Source: Phycisphaerae bacterium (GTDB lineage Bacteria; Planctomycetota; Phycisphaerae; SM23-33). From it: DNA of 64,000 bases. Below the pieces are notes generated by a model, which worked only from the letters and a program-made list of their open reading frames with translations, did no database searches and was not told the origin of the DNA. A program made the position numbers and the translations under genes. Location: NCBI GenBank assembly GCA_030745875.1, contig JASLNT010000011.1:1-64000 (forward strand), given 5' to 3'. Of this stretch, positions 36,501 to 46,097 are shown one piece after another (the first letter of the stretch is position 1; the number at the start of each line of letters is the position of its first letter).

Positions 36501-37622
36501 ATGAGCAACGCCGAACCGCTGGGACTGGGATTGATCGGCTGTGGAGCATTCGGGCAGTTTTGTCTGGAGGCCTTCAGCACGATCGATTGCGTAAGAACCG
36601 CCGCCGTCGCCGACGTCCGAACAGACGCCGCCGAATCTTTCGGGCGGAACTTCTCCGTACCCGCATACGGCGACCCGGCCGACTTGATCGCCGATGACTC
36701 CGTGCAACTCATCCACATCGCCACCCCGCCGTCATCGCACCACGAACTGGTCCTGGCGGCCGCTCGAGCGGGAAAACATATCCTGTGCGAAAAACCGTTT
36801 GCAATGAACCTGGATCAAGCCGACGAAATGCTCGACGCGGTCTCGGCAAGCGGAACAATCGCACCGGTGAACTTTGTCCTGCGATACAATCAAGTCACCA
36901 GCACCGTCAAACGAATCATCGATTCGGGCGTCCTGGGCTCGGTGTTGTCGGCGCGTCTGACCAACGGCGCGTCCGACTCGATGCTGAGTCCGAACCACTG
37001 GTTCTGGGACAAGAAGATATCGGGAGGGATATTTGTGGAGCACGGAGTGCACTTCTTCGATTTCTATAACGCCCTGCTCGGTGATGGAGTCGTAATAGAC
37101 GCGCACACCGAGGTACGCAGCGGCACGACACAGGAAGACCGCGTAATGTGCACGGTCAAGCACGACTGCGGCGCTGTAGTGAATCACTACCACGGATTCG
37201 ATCAACCAGCCGTCATGGACCGCACCACCCACCACATGCTCTGCGAACTGGGCGACATTCGTATAAACGGGTGGATCCCGCTGGAGCTGGACATTGATGC
37301 GGCGGTGGACGACGAGGGAGTCCGACAATTAAGCGACATATGCCCCGGAGCACAGGTCGAGGTGATCGAAGCATTCCCACCGGACCGCGGAACACTGCCC
37401 AGCCGCGGAGTGCAGAGGCGAGTAACCAAGCGAGTCCGCCTGCACTGCGTCCCGCAACCCGACAAACAGAGCGTCTACGCCAACAGCGTGCGCGACCTGC
37501 TGACCGACCAGGTAGCCTACATCCGCGATAACGCGCATCGCCGCGAGATCGACGAATCAAACGGACGGATCGCTCTGGAGATGGCGCAACAGGCGTGCTT
37601 TATGGCTGGCGGGGCTCAATAA
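36501..37622 (+). CDS. Cytoplasmic Gfo/Idh/MocA oxidoreductase
   Basis: This is an NAD(P)-dependent oxidoreductase of 373 residues without a signal peptide. LGLGLIGCGAFGQFCLEAF is the Rossmann start and ILCEKPFAMNLDQADEM is the EKP motif. The C-terminal substrate domain contains GGIFVEHGVHFFDFYNALLG. The ATG at 36501 has AAGGGA upstream; a TTG 18 bases earlier is less likely. A TATAAT at 36443-36448 could be its -10 element. It is divergent from secA. The substrate is unknown. Confidence 0.85.
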   Translation: MSNAEPLGLGLIGCGAFGQFCLEAFSTIDCVRTAAVADVRTDAAESFGRNFSVPAYGDPADLIADDSVQLIHIATPPSSHHELVLAAARAGKHILCEKPFAMNLDQADEMLDAVSASGTIAPVNFVLRYNQVTSTVKRIIDSGVLGSVLSARLTNGASDSMLSPNHWFWDKKISGGIFVEHGVHFFDFYNALLGDGVVIDAHTEVRSGTTQEDRVMCTVKHDCGAVVNHYHGFDQPAVMDRTTHHMLCELGDIRINGWIPLELDIDAAVDDEGVRQLSDICPGAQVEVIEAFPPDRGTLPSRGVQRRVTKRVRLHCVPQPDKQSVYANSVRDLLTDQVAYIRDNAHRREIDESNGRIALEMAQQACFMAGGAQ

Positions 37623-37794
37623 ACCGCCCCGCCGCTGAGAGGTTTATTCTGTCATGACGTCCGATGCGCAGGTACAATATGTGTGATCCGGTCGTCCAAG
37701 CGGGGACCTGTAGGCCGATGCCCCTATCGCAGGCAATGAACCGGTCGAAATAGCGATAAGTTTTCGGGAACAACGTTTAGCGGGTTTGAATGAA

Positions 37795-40700
37795 ATGGAA
37801 TTAACCTCGGGCCAGTTGCTGGAGCTGTACGATCGAGATCTGTATCTGGACGCCTATGAAAAGGTCCGTCCATTCTGGACGCGAGAGGTGTTCGACGAAC
37901 TCCAGCTTCAGGACATAATCCACGCCGGACGGTTGTCCAGACGGGTCGGAGGACATCGGTTGTGTCGCTGGCTGTTCCGACAGGCGCGGCTTATGGCGCC
38001 CGACGATCCGGAGGTCATGCATTACACGAGTAATTGCGGTCTGGATCGAACGAACCTCCTGCAACAGTTGAGCATTTTCGAACGGACGCCCGTTCTGGAG
38101 ATCGACGATGCGGGTGTAAAAGCCGGCTGGTTGGGCGACTACGCTTGCTTCTTGGCGTACATCAGAGATTTCGACCAGGCCCAGCGTCGGATCGAACAGG
38201 CCCGGGAATACTCGTCTGAGACCCCGTGGGTCTCGGTGTGCGAAGGCTGGGTGCGGGTCCATATGGATCAGTGGGCCGAAGCCCGCAGGATCACGGAGGA
38301 ACTGCTCGCCCGCCGTCCGAGCATGCCGGCTGCAGTGTCTCTCTACAGTCACGTAATGTCTAAAATGCGAGAATACCAACGGGCCGCCGACACCCTTGAG
38401 CCCATCGCCGCCAAATGCCAATCCTACGAGGTCGTCTCGGCGACGGCGATTCTGCTGCTGGGAATCGCTGAGAGAAACTCCGATCGGCGGGAGGAACTGA
38501 TCTCCCAAGCCGAGAAACTACTTGGCAGGATGGAAGATCTCATGCCCCTGCAGGACCGCGAGACTCGACGCCTGCTTGCTCATCACCAGTTGGACCTGGC
38601 GATGCTGAAGAACGATCGGGCGGCGTTGGAGCGGTACTCCAGCCAGGTCCAGTCCCGCTTCTTCAAACAGGTCCGCGAGAATCTGGAAAACACGCCCAAA
38701 GGCAAGCAGATCCTCCTGCCCTGCAAGCCCGTACACCAGAAACACAACACGTGCCTTCCCAGCAGCATCGCAACGGTGGTCAGCACGTTTGGAGTCGAAC
38801 TGGACGAGGATGCTCTCGCCCGAGAGTTGACTTATAACGGAACGGCCACCTGGCGGGCGGTGGGTTGGCTCGAACAGCACGGGATGGTCTGTCGAGCATT
38901 CATCGTAACTCCGGAACTCACCGAGAAACTCCTCAGAGCCGGGCTTCCGTTCGTCCTGTGCAATAACTATGACGGAGGCGCCCACGCTACGGCTGTGATC
39001 GGGCTGGATGAAGCTCCCGGTCTCCTGATAATCCACGACCCCGGCGCTTATCGCTGGAGGCAGATGTTCCTGAAGAACGTCGCTGACGAAGAACGCCCCA
39101 TCGGACCGGAAGGAATTGCGATAGTACCCGCCGATCAAGCCCACAGGCTCGACATTATCACCGACCAGGACCACGCCCCCGCCCAGGCGACGGTCGACTT
39201 CTGGGAAGCGTGGGAAACTCAAAGCCCGCAAATCGCATCTTCAGTAGTTCGGAGCTATGCTGAAAAACTGCCCGATCATCCGTCGGTCGAGCGTCTGGGC
39301 GCTCTTGCCCATCTCGAAAAGGGCCAGATGGCTGAAGCTATCGATATCCAGGAACGATTGCTGCAGCAGTGGCCGATGAATATTGTCTTGCGGAATGATC
39401 TGCTGGGCAGCTTGCGGGCGACCCGAAATTCGGCGCGCGTGCGAGCGGCCTTGGGGGAACTGGTCCGAAAAGGCAGACTCCCTTCGGTGGATCTCAACAA
39501 ACCATGGCGCCGTCCGCCCGCGGTTTATCTAACGCAGTACGCCGACTACTTCGGACATTCCGATGACGGCGACAGCCGCGCCGAAGCGCTCCTGCATCGC
39601 GCGATCCGACAACAACCGAGCCTTGCCCTGTCGTATCACGTATTGGGTGATGTCAGAATTCGCAGAGGCCAACATGAAGAGGCGCTGCTTGCATTTCGCG
39701 CGGCAGCGTGTCTGGAGTACGAAAACGATCATTTCGCCAGAACTTACTGCGACACGCTACGACGCATAGGGCGCGAACAGGAGGGGCTCGACTTCCTCCT
39801 GCGGCGAGTAGAGGAACTCGGCCAGCGTCTCAAGGGAGGTCACCCGTGGGTCGAATACGCCGACGCGCTGGAAAGCTACGGACGCTGCGATGAGACAATA
39901 GAAACTCTCGCCAAGGCGATAGACAGCAGACCCGACGATCCGGTCCTCCTGAGTTTCGCCACGGCATTCTGGAACAGAATGGGGCGCTGGGACCAAGCCG
40001 CCAACGCACTTGAAACACTCGAAAAGACATCAGGCCGCCCTCAGTATCTCCAAGCGGCGGTGTTGTTCCATGTGGGGCAGGGGCTTTGGGAGAAAGCTCA
40101 TGAACTTGGTAAGGTGTGGCTTGAAGAATGTCCGGGCAGTCACATGGCACGCGATGTATTCCTGTCGATATGCCTGAATTTGCGTTATCAGACCGGGCAG
40201 CTTGATCTCGTAAGAACCTGGATGGAGCAGCATTCGGGGGACGAAGCCGTGGAGGCAATGTACCTCGATGTCATGAAAGACAACAGCCTGGACGAAGAAG
40301 TGACCGACCTGCTTCGAAAGCGTCTGGATCGCAATCCGCTGGACAGTTGGGCGTGGCGGGAACTGGGGTACTCACTGCTCAAGGAATACAGCTTGCAGAC
40401 CGCCGAAGTCCGCAGTTCGACAATGTCCGAGATCGAGCGGATCTCAGAGAAAATCGGCAAGCTGGACCCATACTCCAGCGACACGTGGTGGTTCAGGGGC
40501 AGCCATTTCGAAGCCTCCGGGCAGTACTCCGAAGCAGTGGATGCCTTCATGAAGGGAATCGCCCTGAATCCGTCCGAGGAATACGGTTACAGGTGCGTAT
40601 GGAACCTGGCCGACCATATGGAACGAGAGCAGCTGCTGGAGATTTCCAAGGAGCTGGAGCAGAGATTGCTCAACACCATCGGTCCTCTCCATCACGCCAG

Positions 40701-42948
40701 ATCTATGGCGTTTCGCATGGCTCAGTTCTTCGGAATCGAAGTCGCCGAATCGGCAGTGCAGCGATGGCGCCGACAACTGCCCGAAGACCCCGAATTGCTG
40801 GAGGCGCATGCCGATTTGCTGCTATTCTACGGACAGGGCCGATCCGACGCGGCGCGCGTGGTTGAGCTGCTGGAACCCGCGGTTAAACGATATCCGAACC
40901 ATTTCGATCTGGCGTTCTCCCTGGCTGACGCGTATTCGGTGTTGATGGACACACGGCGAGAAATCGAGGTCTGGCGGGATCTGTTGCAACGCAACCCTCG
41001 ATCCAGTCGGGCCAGGGGCTTGCTGGCGAGAATGCATCTCCGCGAAGACGAGGGCGACAAGGCAATCGCCATAATGCAGGAAGGGCTGGAACGCACGCCC
41101 ATGGAGCCTGCAGCACGGTTGGATTTCATGGAAATACTCCAGGAGTTCGGCGATCATCAAGCCGCCCTCGACCTGCTTCAACAGGGCATTGAGCAGATGC
41201 CCCGCAACATCACGTTCCGCCAAAACGCAATCGATGTGGCGTTTACTCTGGACCAGGACGAACTGGCCGTTGATCTGGCTAGAAAGGGCGTGGAGATGTT
41301 CCCCCGCGGGGCCTATTGCTGGTTCCTGCTGGCGCGTACGCTGCAACGTTGCCGGATCAACAACGACCAACAGGAAGTGGAGCAAGCCCTGAAAACCGCT
41401 CTCAAACACAACGCCGGGCTATTCGACGCCGCCGACATGCTTTCAGATCTGCAGGCTCGTTCAGGCCAACACAAACTGGCGAGGAAGACCATTAGCGATA
41501 TGCTGGAACTGGGGGCGGACCCGGCTCCGGTGCATGCGCAACTGGCGTGCATCCAATACATCGAAGGCGACGCACCCGGGGCGATCAAAGCAATGGGGGA
41601 TGTGGTTCGCCGCTGGCCTGCATATGCGTGGGGTTGGGGCGAACTGATGGGATGGATCGAGGAGACCGAATCGTGGGACCTCGCCAGAGAGCATCTCGAC
41701 GACCCCGTTCCCTGCATACAGCAGAACGCGGACGCCTCGGCCAGACGACTGTCGATACTCGAGCAGGCCGGGGCCTCGCCTGAAGATCTGGACCACCAGT
41801 GGGATCAACTTCTGGATGATTTCCCGCAGAACGAGGTCACCTACACGCGACGATTCGACACGCTATTCGCACAGAACCGTCTGAAGGAAGCTCGCAAAAC
41901 GATAGAGGCGATTCATCTGGTCAGACCTCTTTCGGAGTTCATAATCGCCCGGCGGTTGCATCTGGCGACGGTCGAGAATCGAAAAGATGAACTCCAGGAG
42001 CACCTGCCCAAACTCTGGACGCTTCCCAACGAGCGCGGTTACTGGCCCCTCGATCGAACCTGGGCGATGCTCAGGGAGTCCCGGTTGGCGGATTCTGCGG
42101 TGCGGATGGGTGTGGATCTGCTGCTGGACGGCCGTAAGCTGCACGTTCGAGCCGTCGAACACATCGTACATTCCATTGACACCCCCTCCCAACGCGGAAC
42201 GCTGTGGGCCAAGCTCAAGAGCGCCCTTAAGCTACAACCTCCCCACCACATTCTGGTATTGCAGACGCTTCTTAAGAAACTGCACGCAAGCAACTGGGAC
42301 GGAGGGCACGGAAGATCCGCCATACTCGATTACTTCGACGAGAACGGCTATAGACCGCTTGTTATGGACTATCTGTCGTCCCACAGGGAGACCTGCAAAC
42401 AACTGGCTCCGCTGTGGATGCGTATCGCCCATATCCTGCTGAATACTGACGATCCCGGGCTGACTGCTTTGTGCGACTGGATGGACAACTGGTCGCAACA
42501 CCAGGGCATAGAGATGTGGGCAATATCCAATTTCGCCTACGCTCTGGACTGCGAAAGCGATCCGTCGCGCGTTGAACTGCTGGCGAGCACAGCTCGCGAG
42601 GCGTTGGAGCATCTTCCACACGACCACACCGCGATGTTCATGGCCGCCCTGCTCTGCCAGACCGAATTGGAACTCAAGAACACCGAACAGTTCGTCAAGG
42701 ACGTTCAGCGATATGAGTATCTACTGGACAGCGACCCTAACGAAAACTATCTGGGTGCGATCCCCGAGAAACTCCCCAAAGCGTTCATACTGCTTGGACA
42801 GTTGCTGACCACGGATTTCCAGGACGCGGCGGATCTGGACGACTGGATCGGCCAGGCGTACGGATTCATGTCAGGCTCGCTTCCGGTCTTCTTCAGATCG
42901 GCGTGGGACGCCGCGGAAGCCGACCAGAAACAACAGTTCAAACAGTAA
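37795..42948 (+). CDS. Giant TPR protein with an embedded C39-like peptidase domain
   Basis: This is a 1717-residue protein without an obvious signal peptide. Tetratricopeptide-like helix pairs fill most of the length (for example ALSYHVLGDVRIRRGQHEEAL and AAARLDFMEILQ-type units). Between residues 300 and 440 lies a papain-like C39 peptidase-type domain: KHNTCLPSSIATVVSTFG with Cys320, then GGAHATAVIGL with His397 and LIIHDPGAY with an Asp near residue 413. This gives the Cys-His-Asp layout of C39 peptidases. TPR units lie on both sides. The start is the ATG at 37795; a TTG nine bases earlier is also possible. The C39 domain could process or sense a partner protein. Confidence 0.7.
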   Translation: MELTSGQLLELYDRDLYLDAYEKVRPFWTREVFDELQLQDIIHAGRLSRRVGGHRLCRWLFRQARLMAPDDPEVMHYTSNCGLDRTNLLQQLSIFERTPVLEIDDAGVKAGWLGDYACFLAYIRDFDQAQRRIEQAREYSSETPWVSVCEGWVRVHMDQWAEARRITEELLARRPSMPAAVSLYSHVMSKMREYQRAADTLEPIAAKCQSYEVVSATAILLLGIAERNSDRREELISQAEKLLGRMEDLMPLQDRETRRLLAHHQLDLAMLKNDRAALERYSSQVQSRFFKQVRENLENTPKGKQILLPCKPVHQKHNTCLPSSIATVVSTFGVELDEDALARELTYNGTATWRAVGWLEQHGMVCRAFIVTPELTEKLLRAGLPFVLCNNYDGGAHATAVIGLDEAPGLLIIHDPGAYRWRQMFLKNVADEERPIGPEGIAIVPADQAHRLDIITDQDHAPAQATVDFWEAWETQSPQIASSVVRSYAEKLPDHPSVERLGALAHLEKGQMAEAIDIQERLLQQWPMNIVLRNDLLGSLRATRNSARVRAALGELVRKGRLPSVDLNKPWRRPPAVYLTQYADYFGHSDDGDSRAEALLHRAIRQQPSLALSYHVLGDVRIRRGQHEEALLAFRAAACLEYENDHFARTYCDTLRRIGREQEGLDFLLRRVEELGQRLKGGHPWVEYADALESYGRCDETIETLAKAIDSRPDDPVLLSFATAFWNRMGRWDQAANALETLEKTSGRPQYLQAAVLFHVGQGLWEKAHELGKVWLEECPGSHMARDVFLSICLNLRYQTGQLDLVRTWMEQHSGDEAVEAMYLDVMKDNSLDEEVTDLLRKRLDRNPLDSWAWRELGYSLLKEYSLQTAEVRSSTMSEIERISEKIGKLDPYSSDTWWFRGSHFEASGQYSEAVDAFMKGIALNPSEEYGYRCVWNLADHMEREQLLEISKELEQRLLNTIGPLHHARSMAFRMAQFFGIEVAESAVQRWRRQLPEDPELLEAHADLLLFYGQGRSDAARVVELLEPAVKRYPNHFDLAFSLADAYSVLMDTRREIEVWRDLLQRNPRSSRARGLLARMHLREDEGDKAIAIMQEGLERTPMEPAARLDFMEILQEFGDHQAALDLLQQGIEQMPRNITFRQNAIDVAFTLDQDELAVDLARKGVEMFPRGAYCWFLLARTLQRCRINNDQQEVEQALKTALKHNAGLFDAADMLSDLQARSGQHKLARKTISDMLELGADPAPVHAQLACIQYIEGDAPGAIKAMGDVVRRWPAYAWGWGELMGWIEETESWDLAREHLDDPVPCIQQNADASARRLSILEQAGASPEDLDHQWDQLLDDFPQNEVTYTRRFDTLFAQNRLKEARKTIEAIHLVRPLSEFIIARRLHLATVENRKDELQEHLPKLWTLPNERGYWPLDRTWAMLRESRLADSAVRMGVDLLLDGRKLHVRAVEHIVHSIDTPSQRGTLWAKLKSALKLQPPHHILVLQTLLKKLHASNWDGGHGRSAILDYFDENGYRPLVMDYLSSHRETCKQLAPLWMRIAHILLNTDDPGLTALCDWMDNWSQHQGIEMWAISNFAYALDCESDPSRVELLASTAREALEHLPHDHTAMFMAALLCQTELELKNTEQFVKDVQRYEYLLDSDPNENYLGAIPEKLPKAFILLGQLLTTDFQDAADLDDWIGQAYGFMSGSLPVFFRSAWDAAEADQKQQFKQ

Positions 42949-42972
42949 CCGCAGGTCGGGGCAGCTTCGGGG

Positions 42973-45570
42973 CTACGCCTGGGCTCCGCTGACGTCGAAC
43001 GTAAATGTCTTGCCTTTGGCGTCCACAAGCACGCTGGAGTCGTCTGCTATTTCGCCCGCGATTATCTTCGAGGCCAGGGGATTCTCGATCTTCTGGCAGA
43101 CCAGGCGTTTCAATGGGCGGGCTCCGAAAGTCGGATCGTAGCCAAGCTCGCCGATCAACTCCCGGGCCTGTTCGGTGATAGACACCGTAATGCTCCGGTC
43201 GGCCAGTCGCCTGGAAAGTTCGGCGACCTGGATATCGATGATCGCAGCGAGTTCTTCGCGACCAAGTGAGTGGAAGACAACGGTTTCGTCGATCCGGTTG
43301 AGAAACTCCGGGCGGAATCTCAGCTTGAGAGCCTCTGCAAGTTGGGCGTCGATCTCCCACTGTTCGGCCCGGTTATGGGCCATTTCCTGGATTACGTCGG
43401 AGGCGATGTTGCTGGTCATTACGATCAGCGTGTTCTTGAAGTCCACCGTCCTGCCCTGCCCGTCGGTAAGGCGTCCGTCATCGAGAACCTGCAGCAACAC
43501 GTTGAAAACGTCGGGGTGAGCCTTTTCGATTTCGTCCAGAACGATCAGCGAGTAGGGTTTGCGGCGAACCGCTTCGGTAAGGCGTCCGCCTTCTTCGTAG
43601 CCCACATATCCGGGAGGAGCGCCGATCAACCGCGCCACGGAATGCTGCTCCATGAACTCGCTCATGTCGATTCGGATCATAGCGTCTTCCGAATCGAACA
43701 GAAGTTCAGCCAGCGCCTTGCAAAGCTCAGTTTTCCCAACGCCCGTCGGCCCGAGAAAGATGAACGTTCCGATCGGCTGCTTGGGGTCGCCCAGACCGGC
43801 GCGATTTCGGCGAACCGCATCGCTCACCGCGGTAAGGGCGGCGTCCTGCCCGACTATTCGCCGGGCCAAATGCTGCTCCATCTGCATCAGGCGGTCGCGG
43901 TGAGACTCCATCAGTCTGGTGACGGGAATGTGCGTCCACTTGGCGACCACCTGGGCGATGTGCTCGGGAGTCACCTCCTCGCTCGTGAGCCCGCCGCCCT
44001 GCCGAAGACGGGCGATGGTCTGGGACTCGTCGGCTTGCTGGGCCTCAAGCTCGCGCAGTTGACCGTACTGAATTCTGGCCGCGGTCTCCAGGTCGCCGGC
44101 GCGCTGCGCCTGCTCCAACGCCGTATTGGCCGATTCGATCTGCTCCTGAAGGTCCTTTATTCGATCGAGGGCTCCGTGCTCGTTGTCCCATCGACCGTGC
44201 ATCTGGTCGTACTGGGCCTGGAGATCAGCCAGATTCTTCTCCAGGGCGACAAGTCGCTCCTTGCTGGCGTCATCGGTTTCGTTGCGGAGGGCTTCACGCT
44301 CGATCTGCAGTTGCACCAGGCGCCGCTTCAGTTCGTCGAGCTCAGCGGGCATTGAGTCATTCTCGATTCTCAGACGCGAGGCGGCTTCATCTATCAGGTC
44401 TATCGCCTTGTCCGGAAGGAATCGATCCGTGATGTATCGTTGGCTCATGACGGCCGCCGACACAAGCGCCGCATCCTGAATTCGCACGCCGTGATGCGTG
44501 TCGTATCGCGGTTTGAGCCCGCGCAGAATAGCAATGGTGTCTTCAACGTTCGGTTCGTCGATCACGACCGGCTGGAAACGTCGTTCCAGCGCGGCATCCT
44601 TCTCAACGTGCTTTCGGTACTCATCCAGCGTGGTCGCGCCGATGCATCTCAGATCTCCGCGCGCCAGTGCGGGCTTGATAAGATTGCCCGCCGAGATCGC
44701 CCCCTCAGCCGCCCCGGCTCCCACCACGGTGTGCAGTTCGTCAATAAACAGGATGATCCGACCATCGGCTTCGGTTACTTCCTTGAGAACGGCCTTGAGG
44801 CGGTCCTCGAATTCACCGCGGAACTTCGCTCCGGCCAGCAGTTGTCCCATGTCCAGAGCAATCACTGTCTTGCCCGTAAGACCGGCCGGTACGTCGCCGT
44901 TTACGATCCGTTGGGCGAGTCCCTCCACGATGGCGGTCTTGCCCACACCGGGCAAACCGATCAGGACGGGGTTGTTCTTCCGGCGTCGGCTGAGCACTTG
45001 TATGCATCTGCGGATTTCATCGTCCCGCCCTATAACCGGGTCCAGCTTGCCTTCTCGAGCGCGATCACACAAGTTCATACCGTACCGCTCGAGAGCCTGG
45101 TATTTGTTTTCGGGATTGTCGTCCGTAACTCTCTGCGAACCGCGAATATCCTCCATCGCCGCCAAAATCGACTTGTAGTCCGCCCCAAGCGTTGTGAGCA
45201 CTTCCTTGGCTTGGGAGGCTTCGTCGGACAGCGCCAGCAGAAGATGCTCAACGGAGATGTACTCATCCTTGAGCGTATCAGCTTCCTTCGCCGCCCGAAA
45301 CATGATGGCGCTGGTGACCGGGTCGGCGGTCCGGGCGGCTTGGGATGACTGGCTGGGAAGACGCTGCAGTTCGGAATCCACGATCGACTGAATGCGATCG
45401 GCTGGGACGCCTACTTTCTCAAGCAGCGTACCGGCCAGCCCGCCTTCCTGCCTGAGCAGCGCCGCCAACATGTGCAGCGGACCGACGGCGTGGTGTCCGG
45501 CTTCTGCGGCGGCGGCTTGGGCGTCGACCATAGCCTGCTGAACTTTAACTGTTAGTTTGTCTAAACGCAT
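42973..45570 (-). CDS. clpB: ClpB disaggregase
   Basis: This is the ClpB/Hsp104 AAA+ chaperone of 865 residues. The N domain begins [18 protein letters not shown]. Both Walker A motifs are seen ([13 protein letters not shown] and [13 protein letters not shown]), and a coiled-coil middle domain lies between the two AAA modules. Each AAA domain retains the expected arginine and sensor regions ([20 protein letters not shown]). It works with DnaK to rescue aggregates and is usually heat-inducible. GGGAGG is seven bases before the ATG. Confidence 0.96.
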   Translation of the reverse strand: MRLDKLTVKVQQAMVDAQAAAAEAGHHAVGPLHMLAALLRQEGGLAGTLLEKVGVPADRIQSIVDSELQRLPSQSSQAARTADPVTSAIMFRAAKEADTLKDEYISVEHLLLALSDEASQAKEVLTTLGADYKSILAAMEDIRGSQRVTDDNPENKYQALERYGMNLCDRAREGKLDPVIGRDDEIRRCIQVLSRRRKNNPVLIGLPGVGKTAIVEGLAQRIVNGDVPAGLTGKTVIALDMGQLLAGAKFRGEFEDRLKAVLKEVTEADGRIILFIDELHTVVGAGAAEGAISAGNLIKPALARGDLRCIGATTLDEYRKHVEKDAALERRFQPVVIDEPNVEDTIAILRGLKPRYDTHHGVRIQDAALVSAAVMSQRYITDRFLPDKAIDLIDEAASRLRIENDSMPAELDELKRRLVQLQIEREALRNETDDASKERLVALEKNLADLQAQYDQMHGRWDNEHGALDRIKDLQEQIESANTALEQAQRAGDLETAARIQYGQLRELEAQQADESQTIARLRQGGGLTSEEVTPEHIAQVVAKWTHIPVTRLMESHRDRLMQMEQHLARRIVGQDAALTAVSDAVRRNRAGLGDPKQPIGTFIFLGPTGVGKTELCKALAELLFDSEDAMIRIDMSEFMEQHSVARLIGAPPGYVGYEEGGRLTEAVRRKPYSLIVLDEIEKAHPDVFNVLLQVLDDGRLTDGQGRTVDFKNTLIVMTSNIASDVIQEMAHNRAEQWEIDAQLAEALKLRFRPEFLNRIDETVVFHSLGREELAAIIDIQVAELSRRLADRSITVSITEQARELIGELGYDPTFGARPLKRLVCQKIENPLASKIIAGEIADDSSVLVDAKGKTFTFDVSGAQA

Positions 45571-45624
45571 TGCACTACCTCCCGCGTGAGAGTATGCAAT
45601 GTCCGTACCGAAATTGTAAGTCCC

Positions 45625-45653
45625 GTTATAAATGGTAGTTTAGCGACAACCAA
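45625..45653 (-). promoter_or_regulatory. Candidate clpB promoter
   Basis: On the minus strand TTGGTT (45648-45653), 17 bases, TATAAC (45625-45630). Transcription would begin near 45618, leaving a leader of about 48 bases. No CIRCE element is visible. Confidence 0.45.
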
Positions 45654-45694
45654 CTGTCAGGATGCCATATACGCCCCGTTCCACGTGCCATTAA

Positions 45695-45734
45695 GGCAGG
45701 CTCGTATGCGCTGCGACCTGCATACGAGCCTGCC
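45695..45734. repeat. Perfect 15-bp inverted repeat between the small membrane gene and clpB
   Basis: GGCAGGCTCGTATGC and its exact reverse complement flank a ten-base loop (45710-45719). It is just past the stop of the 58-residue gene and about 40 bp before the clpB promoter. There is no U-tract. It could be a transcription stop or a regulator site. Confidence 0.6.
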
Positions 45735-45773
45735 CTTGGGAACCGACCCTGCTAATGTTTATCAAATAAGGCC

Positions 45774-45950
45774 TTACCACTCCTCAGCCATTCGAAAGGC
45801 CTCTTGTATCTTGGCATTCCTGTTCCGGATGGCCTCTCCGGTGTCGGCGCCCGCGCTCTGCAGCGTCGACCGCGTTGCTATCGCAAGCACAACAACAATC
45901 AGCAGCGCAATCCCCCCAATCAACAGGTTCTTCTTTCCAAATCTGTGCAT
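45774..45950 (-). CDS. Small single-pass membrane protein (58 residues)
   Basis: This is a short gene with a good ribosome-binding site (GGAGG eight bases before the ATG at 45950). The product begins MHRFGKKNLLIGGIALLIVV, which gives a basic N-terminus and one strong membrane segment (about residues 9-26), followed by a charged amphipathic tail ending in MAEEW. I do not recognise a family. It lies upstream of clpB on the same strand. I give it because signal, start and tail are coherent, unlike the frames overlapping it. Confidence 0.6.
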   Translation of the reverse strand: MHRFGKKNLLIGGIALLIVVVLAIATRSTLQSAGADTGEAIRNRNAKIQEAFRMAEEW

Positions 45951-46097
45951 CGCATGGTCCTCCGGTTACTGCGCCGACGTATCGCCGGCGCGGCGCAGCC
46001 TCATCGCCTCGCTCCGAAAGAACCCTACGATTCGTTTTCATCAAAAGGGAACCTGTGGTAAGGTTATTTGTCTAACTTGCTGGAAAGGCAAATCGAC

